Part shown: positions 7,768-17,022 of the stretch, in pieces
Layout: each line of letters starts with the position of its first letter
How positions within the stretch are numbered: position 1 is the first letter of the stretch
NCBI RefSeq assembly: GCF_016862215.1
Contig: NZ_BOMN01000012.1
Span: 62,001 to 126,000, forward strand
Reading direction: 5' to 3'
Source of the DNA: Winogradskya humida
GTDB taxonomy: Bacteria > Actinomycetota > Actinomycetes > Mycobacteriales > Micromonosporaceae
DNA: 64,000 bases
Translations under genes and position numbers: made by a program
Notes under the pieces: model-generated
Told to the model about the DNA's origin: nothing
The model's input: only the letters and a program-made list of their open reading frames with translations
The model's database searches: none

Positions 7768-9429
7768 GTGAAGAAGCTCATCAATGCTGCCGGCGACGTG
7801 GTCGGCGAAGCCCTCGACGGGCTCACTCTCACCAGCGCCGGCATCGCCCGGCTGGCGGGCTCCACCACCGCCGTCCGCTCGGACATCGACAAGGTACGTG
7901 CCGCGGGCCAGGTGGCCCTCCTCTCCGGTGGCGGCGCCGGACACGAACCGGCACACGCCGGCTATGTCGGGCCGGGCATGCTGACCGGCGCGGTGGCGGG
8001 CGAGGTCTTCACCTCCCCGTCGGTCGACGCCGTCCTCGACGCGATCCGCGCGGTCGCCACCCCCGGCGGCGTCCTGCTGATCGTCAAGAACTACACCGGT
8101 GACCGCCTCAACTTCGGCCTCGCCGCCGAGTTGGCCCGCGCCGAGGGCATCAGCACCGAAACCGTCGTGGTCGCCGACGACGTCGCCCTCGCCGAGGTCT
8201 CCGGAACGGGCCGCCGCGGCATCGCCGGCACGGTCCTGGTCCACAAGGTCGCCGGTGCCGCCGCCGACGCGGGCCTGCCCCTGAGCGAGGTCGCCCGCCT
8301 GGCCCGCCGCGTCGCGGACACGGTCGGCTCGATGGGCCTGGCGCTCAGCGCGTGCACGGTCCCGGCCGCGGGGCAGCCCGGCTTCCTGCTCGACGAGGAC
8401 GAGGCCGAATGGGGCCTCGGCATCCACGGCGAACCCGGCGTCGAACGGGCCACGCTGCCCCCGGTCGCGGAGGTCGCCGAACGCCTGATCACCACGATCG
8501 TCGAGGACCGCGGCATCACCTCCGGCAGCCAGGTCGCCCTGCTGGTCAACGGTCTCGGCGCCACCCCGCCCATGGAGCTCTCCATCGTGGCCGACGCCGC
8601 CATCCGCGACCTGCGCAAACGCGGCATCACCGCCGCCCGGGTCTGGGCTGGCACGTTCCTGTCGGCCCTCGACATGGCCGGCGTCTCGATCAGCCTCCTC
8701 CCGGTCGACCAGGAACTCCTCGGCCTGCTCGACGCCCCGGCGACGGCTCCGGCGTGGCCGCGTACCGAATCCACCTCCGAAGGCACCGTCCTGCCGGCAC
8801 CACCTGGTGTTCTCCAGGAAAGCGGCACCCTTGCCGCTTCCGACCCGGTGCGCCGCGCCCTCGAAGCCGTAGCCGAAACCCTCATCGCCCACCGCGACGA
8901 ACTCACCGCGATGGACCGCGAGGTCGGCGACGGAGACCTAGGCATCAGCCTCGCCCGCGGCGCGGCCGCCATCCTGGCCGAAACCCCCACCTACCCCGGC
9001 GAACAGGGCCCGGCCGCGGTCCTCAGAGCAGTCTCAGCATCAGTACGCCGTGACGTCGGCGGCACCTCCGGCCCGCTCTACGCCATCCTCCTGCTCCGCG
9101 CAGCCGCCGCCCTCGAAGAAACCGGCTCCTGGCCCGCCGCCCTCCAAGCCGGCACCGACGGCATCCGCGAAGTAGGCGGCGCCTCCGTCGGCGACCGAAC
9201 CATGATCGACGCCCTGGCCCCCGCAGCCGTTGCCCTCGCCGCCGGCGGAGACCTGCCCGCCGCCATCACCGCCGCCCGCACCGGCACGGACCACACGGCC
9301 ACCATCACCGCCCGCCTGGGCCGCTCCAGCTACCTCGGCGAACGAGTCCTCGGCCACCCCGACCCCGGCGCGTACGCTGTGGTGCTGTGGCTGGAAGCAA
9401 TCTCGGCGGCCCTGAGCCCCACCACCTGA
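7768..9429 (+). CDS. Dihydroxyacetone kinase, fused DhaK and DhaL domains
   Basis: 553 residues; phosphorylates dihydroxyacetone to dihydroxyacetone phosphate. DhaK domain, about residues 1-325: VKKLINAAGDVVGEALDG, SGGGAGHEPAHAGYVG with the substrate-binding His59, and NYTGDRLNFGLA. DhaL nucleotide domain, about 360-553: MDREVGDGDLGISLARGA (Mg-binding aspartates), GGTSGPLYAILL and GDRTMIDAL. Both domains in one chain is the ATP-dependent form, independent of a phosphotransferase system. The GTG start gives the usual VKKLIN N-terminus. It overlaps the next gene by 43 bp. Confidence 0.93.
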   Translation: MKKLINAAGDVVGEALDGLTLTSAGIARLAGSTTAVRSDIDKVRAAGQVALLSGGGAGHEPAHAGYVGPGMLTGAVAGEVFTSPSVDAVLDAIRAVATPGGVLLIVKNYTGDRLNFGLAAELARAEGISTETVVVADDVALAEVSGTGRRGIAGTVLVHKVAGAAADAGLPLSEVARLARRVADTVGSMGLALSACTVPAAGQPGFLLDEDEAEWGLGIHGEPGVERATLPPVAEVAERLITTIVEDRGITSGSQVALLVNGLGATPPMELSIVADAAIRDLRKRGITAARVWAGTFLSALDMAGVSISLLPVDQELLGLLDAPATAPAWPRTESTSEGTVLPAPPGVLQESGTLAASDPVRRALEAVAETLIAHRDELTAMDREVGDGDLGISLARGAAAILAETPTYPGEQGPAAVLRAVSASVRRDVGGTSGPLYAILLLRAAAALEETGSWPAALQAGTDGIREVGGASVGDRTMIDALAPAAVALAAGGDLPAAITAARTGTDHTATITARLGRSSYLGERVLGHPDPGAYAVVLWLEAISAALSPTT

Positions 9430-9827
9430 CCTGGCACCCCGACGGGCCCGGCGTGCTCCCCCTGCCGTCGGGCCGCCTGATCCGAGGCCGAGCCCTCCGC
9501 CGCCCACCCCTCGACCCACCCGCCGACCTCACCATCCGCCTGCTCGGCCGAGGCGGCGACATCCACTGGCCCGACTTCTGGCTCCCCACCGACCGACCCC
9601 ACGCCCATGCCGTTCTCCGTGACGCCTGGCAGCGCTCCGCAACCGAGCGAGTGGAGATCGCCTGCAAAGGCGGCCGAGGCCGAACCGGCACAGCCCTCGC
9701 CTGCATCGCCATCCTCGACGGCATCCCACCCACAGAAGCAGTCACTTACGTCCGCACCCACTACAGCCCCCACGCCGTAGAAACTCCTTGGCAGCACCGC
9801 TACGTCCGGAATTTCACCGGCGGCTGA
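9387..9827 (+). CDS. Protein-tyrosine phosphatase-like protein
   Basis: 146 residues. The CX5R active-site loop is present as ACKGGRGRTGTALAC (Cys93, Arg99), and a candidate general-acid Asp lies in the IHWPDFWLP loop. This is the small dual-specificity/tyrosine phosphatase fold without extra domains. The substrate is unknown. The GTG at 9387 lies inside the end of the dihydroxyacetone kinase gene (43-bp overlap), suggesting translational coupling. Confidence 0.8.
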   Translation: MAGSNLGGPEPHHLTWHPDGPGVLPLPSGRLIRGRALRRPPLDPPADLTIRLLGRGGDIHWPDFWLPTDRPHAHAVLRDAWQRSATERVEIACKGGRGRTGTALACIAILDGIPPTEAVTYVRTHYSPHAVETPWQHRYVRNFTGG

Positions 9828-9828
9828 G

Positions 9829-10185
9829 TTACCAGTGGGCGGGTGCCAGCAGGTCGGTCTTCACAAGCGGCGGGAGACCGTCGTCGAGCGTGCGCAGGCG
9901 CTCGCGCACCCGCTCGTGCATAGGTTGCCGGGAGACCCGATAGATCACCCTGTCCAATTCGGGGGTGACCTCGTCGGAGAGGACCTCGATCCATCGTGGC
10001 GTCAACTTGCGCCAGACTGTCGCTGCGGCCTGCAAGCGGCTGTCCTCTCTGGCTTTCCTCAGCACCTCGCCTCGGACGGTCTCCGGCACGCTCAACGGGC
10101 CCAGGACGCTCATGAGAAGACGCTCTTTGTTGATCGAGAAGAAGTTCAGACTCGGTCCGGCATCGATGATCGGCCGTTGGGTCAT
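9829..10185 (-). CDS. PIN-like domain protein, possibly shortened
   Basis: 118 residues. The N-terminus IIDAGPSLNFFSI is a typical PIN-nuclease first strand with the metal-binding Asp, and LSVPETVRGEVLRKA fits the second conserved block with Glu. The C-terminus ends abruptly (DLLAPAHW) before the later acidic residues expected of a complete PIN fold, so it may be truncated or frameshifted. It overlaps the ImmA/IrrE gene by 4 bp (ATGA) and is the last gene of the XRE–ImmA–PIN operon. Toxin activity is inference. Confidence 0.6.
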   Translation of the reverse strand: MTQRPIIDAGPSLNFFSINKERLLMSVLGPLSVPETVRGEVLRKAREDSRLQAAATVWRKLTPRWIEVLSDEVTPELDRVIYRVSRQPMHERVRERLRTLDDGLPPLVKTDLLAPAHW

Positions 10186-11045
10186 CGCCCCGCGGCCTCC
10201 GTGCGGGACTCGGCGGCAACGTCCGGCGCGTTGAGATCCTGGTCGAGAGCCGCCCAGTCGATCTCGACGTTCGGGGACTCGGACGGATCAGCCCACACGA
10301 CCGGCCGCTCGGCGGGGGTGATGCCGGCCTCGCGCAGCTCCGCTTCAACGGTTTCCAGCGGAATTCCGCGCAGGGTCGCGATGGCCTGGGCAGACAGCAC
10401 ACCTTCTACATAGCCGTTGATCGCGCGAGCGAGCAGCCGTTGGGGCGCTCTGCGCCGGTCGGAATCGATTCGCAGTGCTTCATATTGGTCGCTCCACCCG
10501 AAGCCGACTGCCAGACGACGGGTGGACAGGACCATCCAGCTGTCCTTCGTGGCTGCGTCCAGATATCCGACCTGCTGCAACGCTATGGCGGCGATGGCGG
10601 GGGACACCAGGAACCGTTGCACGACCGACGAAAGCGTCGCATGGGTTGCCGGCTTCCCCGTGCCGAGGAACTCCCGCAGTCCGTCAATCGGCAGCAGCAG
10701 ATGGCGGGCAAAGGCATCGGCGCGGACCTCTGCCCGGGACCGGCCGCCGCGCTTGCCGGGAGTGCTCTCCGTCCAGTCGCCGAACTGCACGTGCCCCAGC
10801 TCGTGAGCGAGGGTGCTCCGCTGCCGCATGGGATCTCTCGTGCGGGCCACCCCGATGATCACGGTGTTGTGTTTCGGATCGCGCATCGTGAGGCCGTGCT
10901 CGTCAGGCCCGGCATCGAGCACGGCCACATCGATGCCGGCTGTCTGCTCAACGATCGCAACAAGGTCGCCCAGCGGCTGCAGGCCCAGTCGGTGCTCCCG
11001 ACGGAACCGCTCGGCGGCGCCACGCCCTTCCGTTTCTGCGCTCAT
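10182..11045 (-). CDS. ImmA/IrrE-family metalloendopeptidase
   Basis: 287 residues. The zinc site HELGH is at residues 81-85 in STLAHELGHVQFGD, with a downstream helix EVRADAFARHLLLP that carries the usual third acidic ligand. Family members cleave XRE-type repressors, as in phage-like immunity and stress responses. The C-terminal half (about 170-287) is an extra alpha-helical region. It sits 15 bp after the XRE gene and overlaps the PIN-like gene, so its likely target is the neighbouring XRE protein. Confidence 0.88.
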   Translation of the reverse strand: MSAETEGRGAAERFRREHRLGLQPLGDLVAIVEQTAGIDVAVLDAGPDEHGLTMRDPKHNTVIIGVARTRDPMRQRSTLAHELGHVQFGDWTESTPGKRGGRSRAEVRADAFARHLLLPIDGLREFLGTGKPATHATLSSVVQRFLVSPAIAAIALQQVGYLDAATKDSWMVLSTRRLAVGFGWSDQYEALRIDSDRRRAPQRLLARAINGYVEGVLSAQAIATLRGIPLETVEAELREAGITPAERPVVWADPSESPNVEIDWAALDQDLNAPDVAAESRTEAAGR

Positions 11046-11060
11046 GCCTGTCCGCCCATG

Positions 11061-11393
11061 TCAGATCGTGGCCGGGATGGCCTGGTCGTCCAGGTAGTCG
11101 TCCAGGTCCAGGAAGTGCAGGAGCGATCGGCGCATGTCTTCCATGTCGCAGTCGTTGGTCGCGCGCGCCACGAACTCGACCCGATCGGCGACGGTCTCCA
11201 GCCCGGTGAGTTGCGCGACGGTGTGTCCGGTCGCCCAGGCGATCGTCATGATCTCGGGCATCTTCGCGACGCGATCCCCGGCGATGATCCGCGACAGGGT
11301 GGGCTGAGAAATGCCGGTCTGATCGGCGAGAGCGCGCTGACTCAGACCTGCCGCAGCACGTGCCCGTTCTATCGATGCGCCTACATCAGCCAT
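11061..11393 (-). CDS. XRE-family transcriptional regulator
   Basis: 110 residues. Helix-turn-helix at about 5-60: ARAAAGLSQRALADQTGISQ, then PTLSRIIAGDRVAKMPEI. A short acidic C-terminal tail follows (DLDDYLDDQ). The ATG at 11393 is preferred because GGGAG precedes it by seven bases and because the further ATG at 11417 would lie beside a palindromic operator. It leads an operon with the ImmA/IrrE protease and a PIN-like protein, and likely represses it. Confidence 0.85.
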   Translation of the reverse strand: MADVGASIERARAAAGLSQRALADQTGISQPTLSRIIAGDRVAKMPEIMTIAWATGHTVAQLTGLETVADRVEFVARATNDCDMEDMRRSLLHFLDLDDYLDDQAIPATI

Positions 11394-11407
11394 CGCCACA
11401 CTCCCGA

Positions 11408-11438
11408 GCTGAATCAAACTTCCTGGCCGTGATTCAGC
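11408..11438. promoter_or_regulatory. Palindromic operator upstream of XRE gene
   Basis: Two perfect 9-base inverted arms, GCTGAATCA and TGATTCAGC, are separated by 13 bases, giving 22 bp between arm centres (about two helical turns). The site begins 15 bp upstream of the XRE start codon, as expected for an autoregulated repressor. Confidence 0.7.
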
Positions 11439-11527
11439 CTACGCGGGTTTCCCCTTGATCGCACTCCCGCGCGAGCCGGCGAGCGTCACACCACGGCCTC
11501 AACCGCACCCACATCCGCACCACGCAA

Positions 11528-13366
11528 TCAGTGGCTGGTGGGGGTGCGGACGAGGTCGTTGACATGGCGTTCGATCCGGGCGGCTACCGCGGGGTCGGTG
11601 ATCATCATTTCGAGGCCGGCCTGGTCGGATTCGCGGATTTCTACGCGGGCCATGACGGTGATGGGGTCGGTGGGGTTGCCCAGGCCCTGGATGTCGACGA
11701 TTTCGCCGGGGTCGAGGGGGGTTTCGGGTGGGAGGCGTACGCGGAGGCCTGATTTGCTGATGTTGATGAGGGTGGCTTCGAGGTCGTGGGAGCGGCCGGC
11801 CCGGTGGAGGTGGACGGTGCCGGTGGTGGCTATCCGCTGGGATTGGCGGCGTTCGAGCTGGGCGGCGAGGCCGGACATGCGCTCGACCTGGTCGATGGTC
11901 TGGGACATGCGTTCGGTGAGGCGTTCGACGACCTGGCCCTGGCCGGTGGCGATGGTTCGCAGGGAGGTTGCGGCGGTGCCGACGCCGCCGATGCCGGCGA
12001 TCATGGCGGCGATGGTCTCGGAGACCAGGGTGGTGTCGCGGGTGAGGTCGGCGATGGTGGCGGCGATCTGGTCGGTGGATTCGGAGGTGCTGGTGGCGAG
12101 GTCCTTGACCTCGTCGGCGACGACGGTGAAGCCGAGGCCGAGGTCACCGGCGCGGGCTGCCTCGATGGTGGCGTTCAGGGCGAGCAGGCGGGTCTGGCCG
12201 GCGATGGTGTTGACCAGGACGGCGGTGGCCGCGACCTTGCGGAGGCTCTCCTCCAGGGAGGCGATAACCTCCTCGGCGCGTCGGGCGTGGTCGACGACCG
12301 TCGAGGTGGCGGATTCGGTGGCGGAGATGCCGTGGTCGATGGTGGCGGAGGCTTCGCGGACCTCGGCGACCTGATCGGTGACCTGGCGGAGCTCCTCGGC
12401 GACGGCGGTGGCTGATTCGCCGATGATGGTCTGGGCGCGGTCGCGCAGGCCGATCTCGGCTTCGCGCTGGTGGCGGAAGCTGACCCGGAGCTGTTCCTCG
12501 CGGACGGACTGGGCGGCGGCGAGTTCGCCCTCCTGGCCGATCATGCGGGTGCGGGCCACGTCGATCGCGTGGCCGATCTCGCCGAGTTCGTCGCGGCCGG
12601 CCGGGAGCGGGTGTGTGGTCAGGTCGCCGTCGGCGAGGGCGGTGACGCCACCGACGGCGAGGGCCACGTCGTGGCGGGTGCGCCAGAGCACCGCCGCCGC
12701 GAACCAGGCCGCGAGCGCGAAGCCGCCGAGCGTGATGACCAGGATGATCAGGCGTTCTCGGCTGAACCCGGCGATCCGCGTTTCGAGGAGGTCGTCGAGC
12801 ACCGAGGTCAGCGCGGTTATGGCCGCGTCGGGGTCGCTGATGTCGAAGGTGAGCACCGGGGCCAGCCGGGATTCGAGATCGGGGGCGGAGGTGTTGGCGA
12901 TCGCGGTGCTCACGTCGTACTCAAGAGCGGCAAGGACCACCGACTGGTCGGCGCCGGAAACGAAGGCTTTCGGCAGTTGGATGATCTGGGCATCCATGAC
13001 GTAGAAGGAGTCCAGATCCGGATCGAGGATCAGGTTGGAGTTGTTGCCCGCATCGGTGATCAATTTCGGAAGCTCGGCGCCGGTGGTCACGCTGGTGAGC
13101 CGCAGCGAGGGATTGGCGGCAATCGCGGCGTTGACCGCGGAGAGGTCGGGCTGAGCACCCGCCGCCAGGGCGAATAGCGCCGGGCGGACCACCTCGAGAC
13201 CGTCGCGTTCGCTCGCGCTGAACGTGATCTTGGTGTGCATCTCGTGGACATAACCGTAGGTGGCGGCACCACCCGGGATCATCAGCACCAGGACGAGGGT
13301 GCCGAGCCGCAGACTGGTCCGCATCCGGTCGGCGGCCGCGAGGACCGGCCGCAGCAGAACGGGCAC
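11528..13366 (-). CDS. Methyl-accepting chemotaxis-type receptor with C-terminal PilZ domain
   Basis: 612 residues. One membrane helix lies near residues 20-42, then an extracytoplasmic sensor of about 160 residues, a second helix near 205-228, and a HAMP-like segment. The coiled-coil signalling domain has its hairpin tip at [20 protein letters not shown]. The C-terminus is a PilZ domain with the two c-di-GMP-binding elements: RRQSQR (RxxxR-like) and NISKSG in place of D/NxSxxG. It should link an outside signal and c-di-GMP to a CheA-like or other kinase; no che gene lies nearby. Confidence 0.9.
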   Translation of the reverse strand: MPVLLRPVLAAADRMRTSLRLGTLVLVLMIPGGAATYGYVHEMHTKITFSASERDGLEVVRPALFALAAGAQPDLSAVNAAIAANPSLRLTSVTTGAELPKLITDAGNNSNLILDPDLDSFYVMDAQIIQLPKAFVSGADQSVVLAALEYDVSTAIANTSAPDLESRLAPVLTFDISDPDAAITALTSVLDDLLETRIAGFSRERLIILVITLGGFALAAWFAAAVLWRTRHDVALAVGGVTALADGDLTTHPLPAGRDELGEIGHAIDVARTRMIGQEGELAAAQSVREEQLRVSFRHQREAEIGLRDRAQTIIGESATAVAEELRQVTDQVAEVREASATIDHGISATESATSTVVDHARRAEEVIASLEESLRKVAATAVLVNTIAGQTRLLALNATIEAARAGDLGLGFTVVADEVKDLATSTSESTDQIAATIADLTRDTTLVSETIAAMIAGIGGVGTAATSLRTIATGQGQVVERLTERMSQTIDQVERMSGLAAQLERRQSQRIATTGTVHLHRAGRSHDLEATLINISKSGLRVRLPPETPLDPGEIVDIQGLGNPTDPITVMARVEIRESDQAGLEMMITDPAVAARIERHVNDLVRTPTSH

Positions 13367-13448
13367 CGGCCGATTCCACCACGCCTAGCCGCCCGATTCG
13401 CCCTTTTCATCCCATCAGCAGGCCGCCGGCGGGTTAGATTGGCAGACG

Positions 13449-13883
13449 ATGATCACCGTTGACCGGACCTTCACCGTGACGGCCGCCCCCGCCGCCGTCC
13501 TCGAATACCTGCGCGACTTCGGCAACACCGAGCAGTGGGACCCAGGCACGCAGAGCACCACGCGCACCGACGCCGGCCCGATCGTCGCCGGGTCGACCTG
13601 GCACAACGTCTCCAAGGTCCTCGGCATCACCACCGAGCTGACCTACACGCTGCAGGAGGCGACGAGCGACCGGCTCGTCTTCGTCGGCCGCAACGACGGC
13701 GCCACCTCGACCGACACCATCACCGTCCGCCCGGCCGAGGGTGGCAGCGAGGTCAACTACCACCTCGAACTGCAGATGCACGGCGCGGCGAAGCTGGCCA
13801 CCCCGGTGATGAAGTTCGAGTTCGAGAAACTCGGCACCGAGACCGCCAAGAGCCTCACCGAGACCCTCAACAAGCTCGGTTAG
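13449..13883 (+). CDS. SRPBCC (START-like) family protein
   Basis: 144 residues with the polyketide-cyclase/START-like fold. Visible are the first strand ITVDRTFTVTAAPAAVLEYL, the WDPGT segment after helix 1, and the long C-terminal helix (VMKFEFEKLGTETAKSLTETL) that closes the cavity. Such proteins bind hydrophobic ligands or act as cyclases; no ligand can be predicted. It converges with the RNA methyltransferase gene with a 4-bp overlap. Confidence 0.85.
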   Translation: MITVDRTFTVTAAPAAVLEYLRDFGNTEQWDPGTQSTTRTDAGPIVAGSTWHNVSKVLGITTELTYTLQEATSDRLVFVGRNDGATSTDTITVRPAEGGSEVNYHLELQMHGAAKLATPVMKFEFEKLGTETAKSLTETLNKLG

Positions 13884-14692
13884 GACAGGCGGCGCTGCCG
13901 GGCGGCTTCGTAGAGGGCGACGGTTGCCGCCGAGGCGGCGTTCAGCGAGCTGGCCGCGCCCGTGATCGGGATCCGGACCATCTGGTCGCACGCCTCACGC
14001 CAGGCGGTGCTCAAGCCGTGCGTCTCATTGCCTACGGCAAGGACGGTCGGGCCGGTCAGGTCGTGCTCGGCGATGTCGACCGGCCCGCGCTCATCGGTTC
14101 CGACAATCTGCACGGGTACGCCCAGAGCGCCCACCCACGCGACAACTTCCCGATGGCTCGGCAACCGCACGACCGGCAGCGCGAACAGTGATCCGGTGCT
14201 CGCGCGTACGGCGCGGGGGTCGTACGGGTCGGCGGCGTGCCCGGTGACGATCACGCCGGCAGCCCCGAACGCGTCCGCCGAACGGATCAGGGTGCCGACG
14301 TTCCCCGGGGTGGCCGGGCGATCGAAGACGACAACGAGCAGCTTCGGGCGTACTGATATCCGGGTGGGATCGTCGGCCGGCATGCCCACCACCGCGAGAA
14401 TCTCGGGGGTTTCGTCGTCCTTCTCGCCCAGCTCAGCCATGAGGCCGGCGGCCAGGAGCACCCGCGGCGCCCCGCTGGTCTCGATCAGTTCGCGCGCCCA
14501 CTTCGACATCCCGGGCGCGTCGGAGGTCAGCAGGGTACGGATCTCCCAGCCGTGCTCGACGGCCAGCGAGACCGGGCGTACGCCCTGGACGAGGAACTCC
14601 CCCGCCTGGTGACGCTTGTTGCGGTTACCGAGCAGCGCCTGCCACTGCTGGAAGGTGGCGTTGCGCGTGGTGATGCGAAGTGTTCGGGGCAC
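13880..14692 (-). CDS. SpoU/TrmH-family RNA 2'-O-methyltransferase
   Basis: 270 residues. An N-terminal RNA-binding extension (NRNKRHQAGEFLVQGVRPVS) precedes the SPOUT domain. Knot motifs are visible in order: DRPATPGNVGTLIRSADAFG, LAVGNETHGLS, and IPITGAASSLNAASAATVAL. It uses S-adenosylmethionine to methylate ribose in rRNA or tRNA. The long N-terminus resembles the TsnR/RlmB-like group, which includes resistance methylases, but nothing nearby points to resistance. Confidence 0.88.
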   Translation of the reverse strand: MPRTLRITTRNATFQQWQALLGNRNKRHQAGEFLVQGVRPVSLAVEHGWEIRTLLTSDAPGMSKWARELIETSGAPRVLLAAGLMAELGEKDDETPEILAVVGMPADDPTRISVRPKLLVVVFDRPATPGNVGTLIRSADAFGAAGVIVTGHAADPYDPRAVRASTGSLFALPVVRLPSHREVVAWVGALGVPVQIVGTDERGPVDIAEHDLTGPTVLAVGNETHGLSTAWREACDQMVRIPITGAASSLNAASAATVALYEAARQRRLS

Positions 14693-14703
14693 GCCGTCCG
14701 ACG

Positions 14704-16167
14704 TTACGGTGTCGGCGGGTGACTGGTGTAGCCGGGGAAGTTCCCGTAGAGCCGCTCGCCCGGCCTGCCCTGCGTCACCGCCTGCACGAGCAGGTCACCG
14801 CCGACGAACGCGCCCTTCCAGGAAGCCCCTCGACCACCGAACGTCTCGGCCTTGTCACCGCGCGAACGCGGCCGGTTGATGCCGATCTTGTACGCCTGGA
14901 CGTCGCGCGCGAGTTTCCCCGCCAGATCCTCGTCATCAACCGCGAGGCTGGCCACGAGGGCCCCGTTGCTGACGTTCATCGCGGCGAGCAGCTCGTCCTC
15001 GGTGTCGACCACCACGATCGTGTCCACCGGCCCGAACGGCTCGGCGTGACGCAACCGGCTGCGCCCCGGGGGCGCCAGCAGGGCGGTCGGGCCCACGTAC
15101 GCGTCGTGGCCCGGGTCGCGGTGCAGGGGGATCGCGCCGGCCTCGATCGCCTCCTCGACCTTGCGTCGCAGTTCGCCGGCTTTGACGGCGCTGATCAGCG
15201 GGCCGAAGTCGAGGTCGTCGCGCTCCAACGGGTTGCCGTAGCGCACGCTTTTCAGGACCGGGAGGTAGACGTCGAGGAATTTGTCGACGAGTTTGCGCTG
15301 GATGACGAATCTCGGGTACGCCGTGCAGCGCTGCTTGCCGTACTCAAAGCCTTTTCTCAGGTGTTCTTCGAGCTGGTCCCATCGGGTGTATTCCCAGATT
15401 CCCCAGGCGTTGAGTCCTTCCTGTTCAATGAAGTGCCGCTTGTCGGTGTCGGCGAGGGCTGCTGCTACTTTTCCGCCGTTATCCCGGCCACCTACGAAGG
15501 CCACCGCCGCGATGTTTCCGTTTTTGACCAACACTTCGGACAATTCGTTCCCACTGCCGCTGAGCAGCGTGACCGGGAGGCCCTCCCTGGCCATCAACGC
15601 GTGCGCGAGCGTCAGGCAGATCGCGCCGCCCTGCGACGGCGTCTTCGCGATCACCGCATTGCCGGCCAGCAGCTGCACCAGCTCGGCGTGGACCAGCACA
15701 CTCATCGGATAGTTCCACGACGCGATGTTGCTGACCGGCCCCGGCAACGGCGTGCGGCCCTGCATCTGCCGGTCGATCTGCTCGAGATACCAGCGGACAC
15801 CGTCCAGCGCGCGGTCGACGTCGGCGCAGGCCAGCCGCCACGGCTTGCCGATCTCCCAGACCAGCAGCCGGGCGAGCAGATCGCGATGGTCCTGCAGGGC
15901 GGCGACGGCGGCGGCCACCCTTTGCTTGCGCTCTTCTCGCGGAGTCGCGGCCCATATCCGGTGGTCCCGGGCGGCGGCACGCACCGCGGCACCGGCGGTC
16001 AGAGCGTCGATTCGCCCACTCACCGCGATTTCCCGGCCATCAATGGGGGTACGCAGGACAGCTGCCACGCCGTCGTCCTGCCACCTGTTGTCGTAGAGGG
16101 TGCGCAGCCTGTTCCCGGTTATCGCTTCGGGGGCGGCCTGCCGGACCTGGGCCAGAACGTCATCCAT
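14704..16167 (-). CDS. Aldehyde dehydrogenase family protein
   Basis: 487 residues. The Rossmann/NAD region includes SNIASWNYPMSVLVHAELVQ and NAVIAKTPSQGG. The catalytic Cys is in YGKQRCTAYPRFVIQ and the general-base Glu in FIEQEGLNAWGI. The glycine-rich ELGGK motif is altered to EQEGL, which sets this protein apart from common members, although both catalytic residues remain. The C-terminal GGRGASWKGAFVGGD fits the family. The physiological aldehyde is unknown. It lies 11 bp downstream of, and on the same strand as, the SPOUT gene's neighbour region. Confidence 0.88.
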   Translation of the reverse strand: MDDVLAQVRQAAPEAITGNRLRTLYDNRWQDDGVAAVLRTPIDGREIAVSGRIDALTAGAAVRAAARDHRIWAATPREERKQRVAAAVAALQDHRDLLARLLVWEIGKPWRLACADVDRALDGVRWYLEQIDRQMQGRTPLPGPVSNIASWNYPMSVLVHAELVQLLAGNAVIAKTPSQGGAICLTLAHALMAREGLPVTLLSGSGNELSEVLVKNGNIAAVAFVGGRDNGGKVAAALADTDKRHFIEQEGLNAWGIWEYTRWDQLEEHLRKGFEYGKQRCTAYPRFVIQRKLVDKFLDVYLPVLKSVRYGNPLERDDLDFGPLISAVKAGELRRKVEEAIEAGAIPLHRDPGHDAYVGPTALLAPPGRSRLRHAEPFGPVDTIVVVDTEDELLAAMNVSNGALVASLAVDDEDLAGKLARDVQAYKIGINRPRSRGDKAETFGGRGASWKGAFVGGDLLVQAVTQGRPGERLYGNFPGYTSHPPTP

Positions 16168-16275
16168 AACCCACTGTGGCCGCTTGTTTTTACCTCGCGC
16201 GACGGTTTGCTGCTCGTCCTCGTCGCGATTCTTGCCGTGTGGCTAAATTCCGCGCTTCTTCTCCGGTCGTGCTGC

Positions 16276-16301
16276 GGAGGGGCCCTGGGTGGGGCCCCTC
16301 C
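16276..16301 (-). terminator. Terminator-like hairpin after HPF gene
   Basis: Perfect 10-bp stem (GGAGGGGCCC / GGGCCCCTCC) with a 6-base loop, 6 bp past the stop codon of the HPF-like gene. There is no long T tract, as is usual in high-GC actinobacteria. Confidence 0.75.
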
Positions 16302-16307
16302 ATCGCA

Positions 16308-16697
16308 TCAGATCTCGGGAACCGGCTCCGGCTCCAGACTGGCCAGACCCTCCCGCAGGTGACGGTTGTGCCGCGGCTCCTGCTTCGACTTCGCATCGTC
16401 GAGCTTGCGCCGCAGATCGTCACGAACGTCGTTCAGCGCGGCGTGCAGGTCTTCCTCACCCGACGTCGTCACGATCGTCTGCCGACCGGCGATGAAACAC
16501 TCCAGGGTGACCTTCTGCCCCTTGGCGGCCCGGTCCTTGACCGAGATCTCCAGGGCGGTGGTCTCCGCGGGAAACGACGCCAGCCGAGCGTCGAGCGTCG
16601 CGAACTGCTCGGCGATCCAGTTCACATCACCCAGCGAAAATCCGCCCCCAGTACGCAAGCACTGGTCGACGGTGGCCGGCTCTGCCTGGACACTCAT
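16308..16697 (-). CDS. HPF/RaiA-like ribosome-associated protein
   Basis: 129 residues. The central part matches the hibernation-factor fold: an early helix WIAEQFATLDARLASF, a strand ALEISVKDR, a strand KVTLECFIAG, and the helix EEDLHAALNDVRDDLRRKLD that carries basic residues. The long C-terminal dimerisation domain of long-form HPF is absent, replaced by a short charged tail. It probably binds the small ribosomal subunit in stress or stationary phase. The assignment rests on fold pattern, not strong sequence identity. Confidence 0.65.
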   Translation of the reverse strand: MSVQAEPATVDQCLRTGGGFSLGDVNWIAEQFATLDARLASFPAETTALEISVKDRAAKGQKVTLECFIAGRQTIVTTSGEEDLHAALNDVRDDLRRKLDDAKSKQEPRHNRHLREGLASLEPEPVPEI

Positions 16698-17022
16698 CCG
16701 TGGTCTCCCTCCGTTGGGACTGTTGCTACCCGGTCCCTACCCGCTTTGTCCGCTCTTCACTCCCCGCATCTCACTCCCCCGGGTCTCCACTGCGCCCGGC
16801 CCCCGTTCCCCGCCCGCCGCCCTCCGGTCAACCCCTCTGTCCGACTTCCGTCCGACAACCATCAAACCCCCAGGTCACGGACGTCTGCGAAATTGCGTGA
16901 ACGCTTCCGCCCGTACACCCGTGTTGGAAGTGGTCGGCACGCTCGGCAACACTCGTCCCGAGCGGCCTGTCGATACGCTCGGCGACACTTCGTCCCGGGC
17001 GGTTCGCCGAGGGGGAGGCATC
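16698..17022. other. Divergent promoter region with 27-bp direct repeat
   Basis: A 325-bp gap between the HPF gene and the divergent ESX-like module, with no convincing gene. It contains a direct repeat of about 27 bp (16939-16965 and 16975-17002, ACGCTCGGC..CACT..CGTCCCG), spaced 36 bp start to start, just before GGGGGAGG, the ribosome-binding site of the gene at 17023. The repeat could be a regulator-binding pair. Confidence 0.5.
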
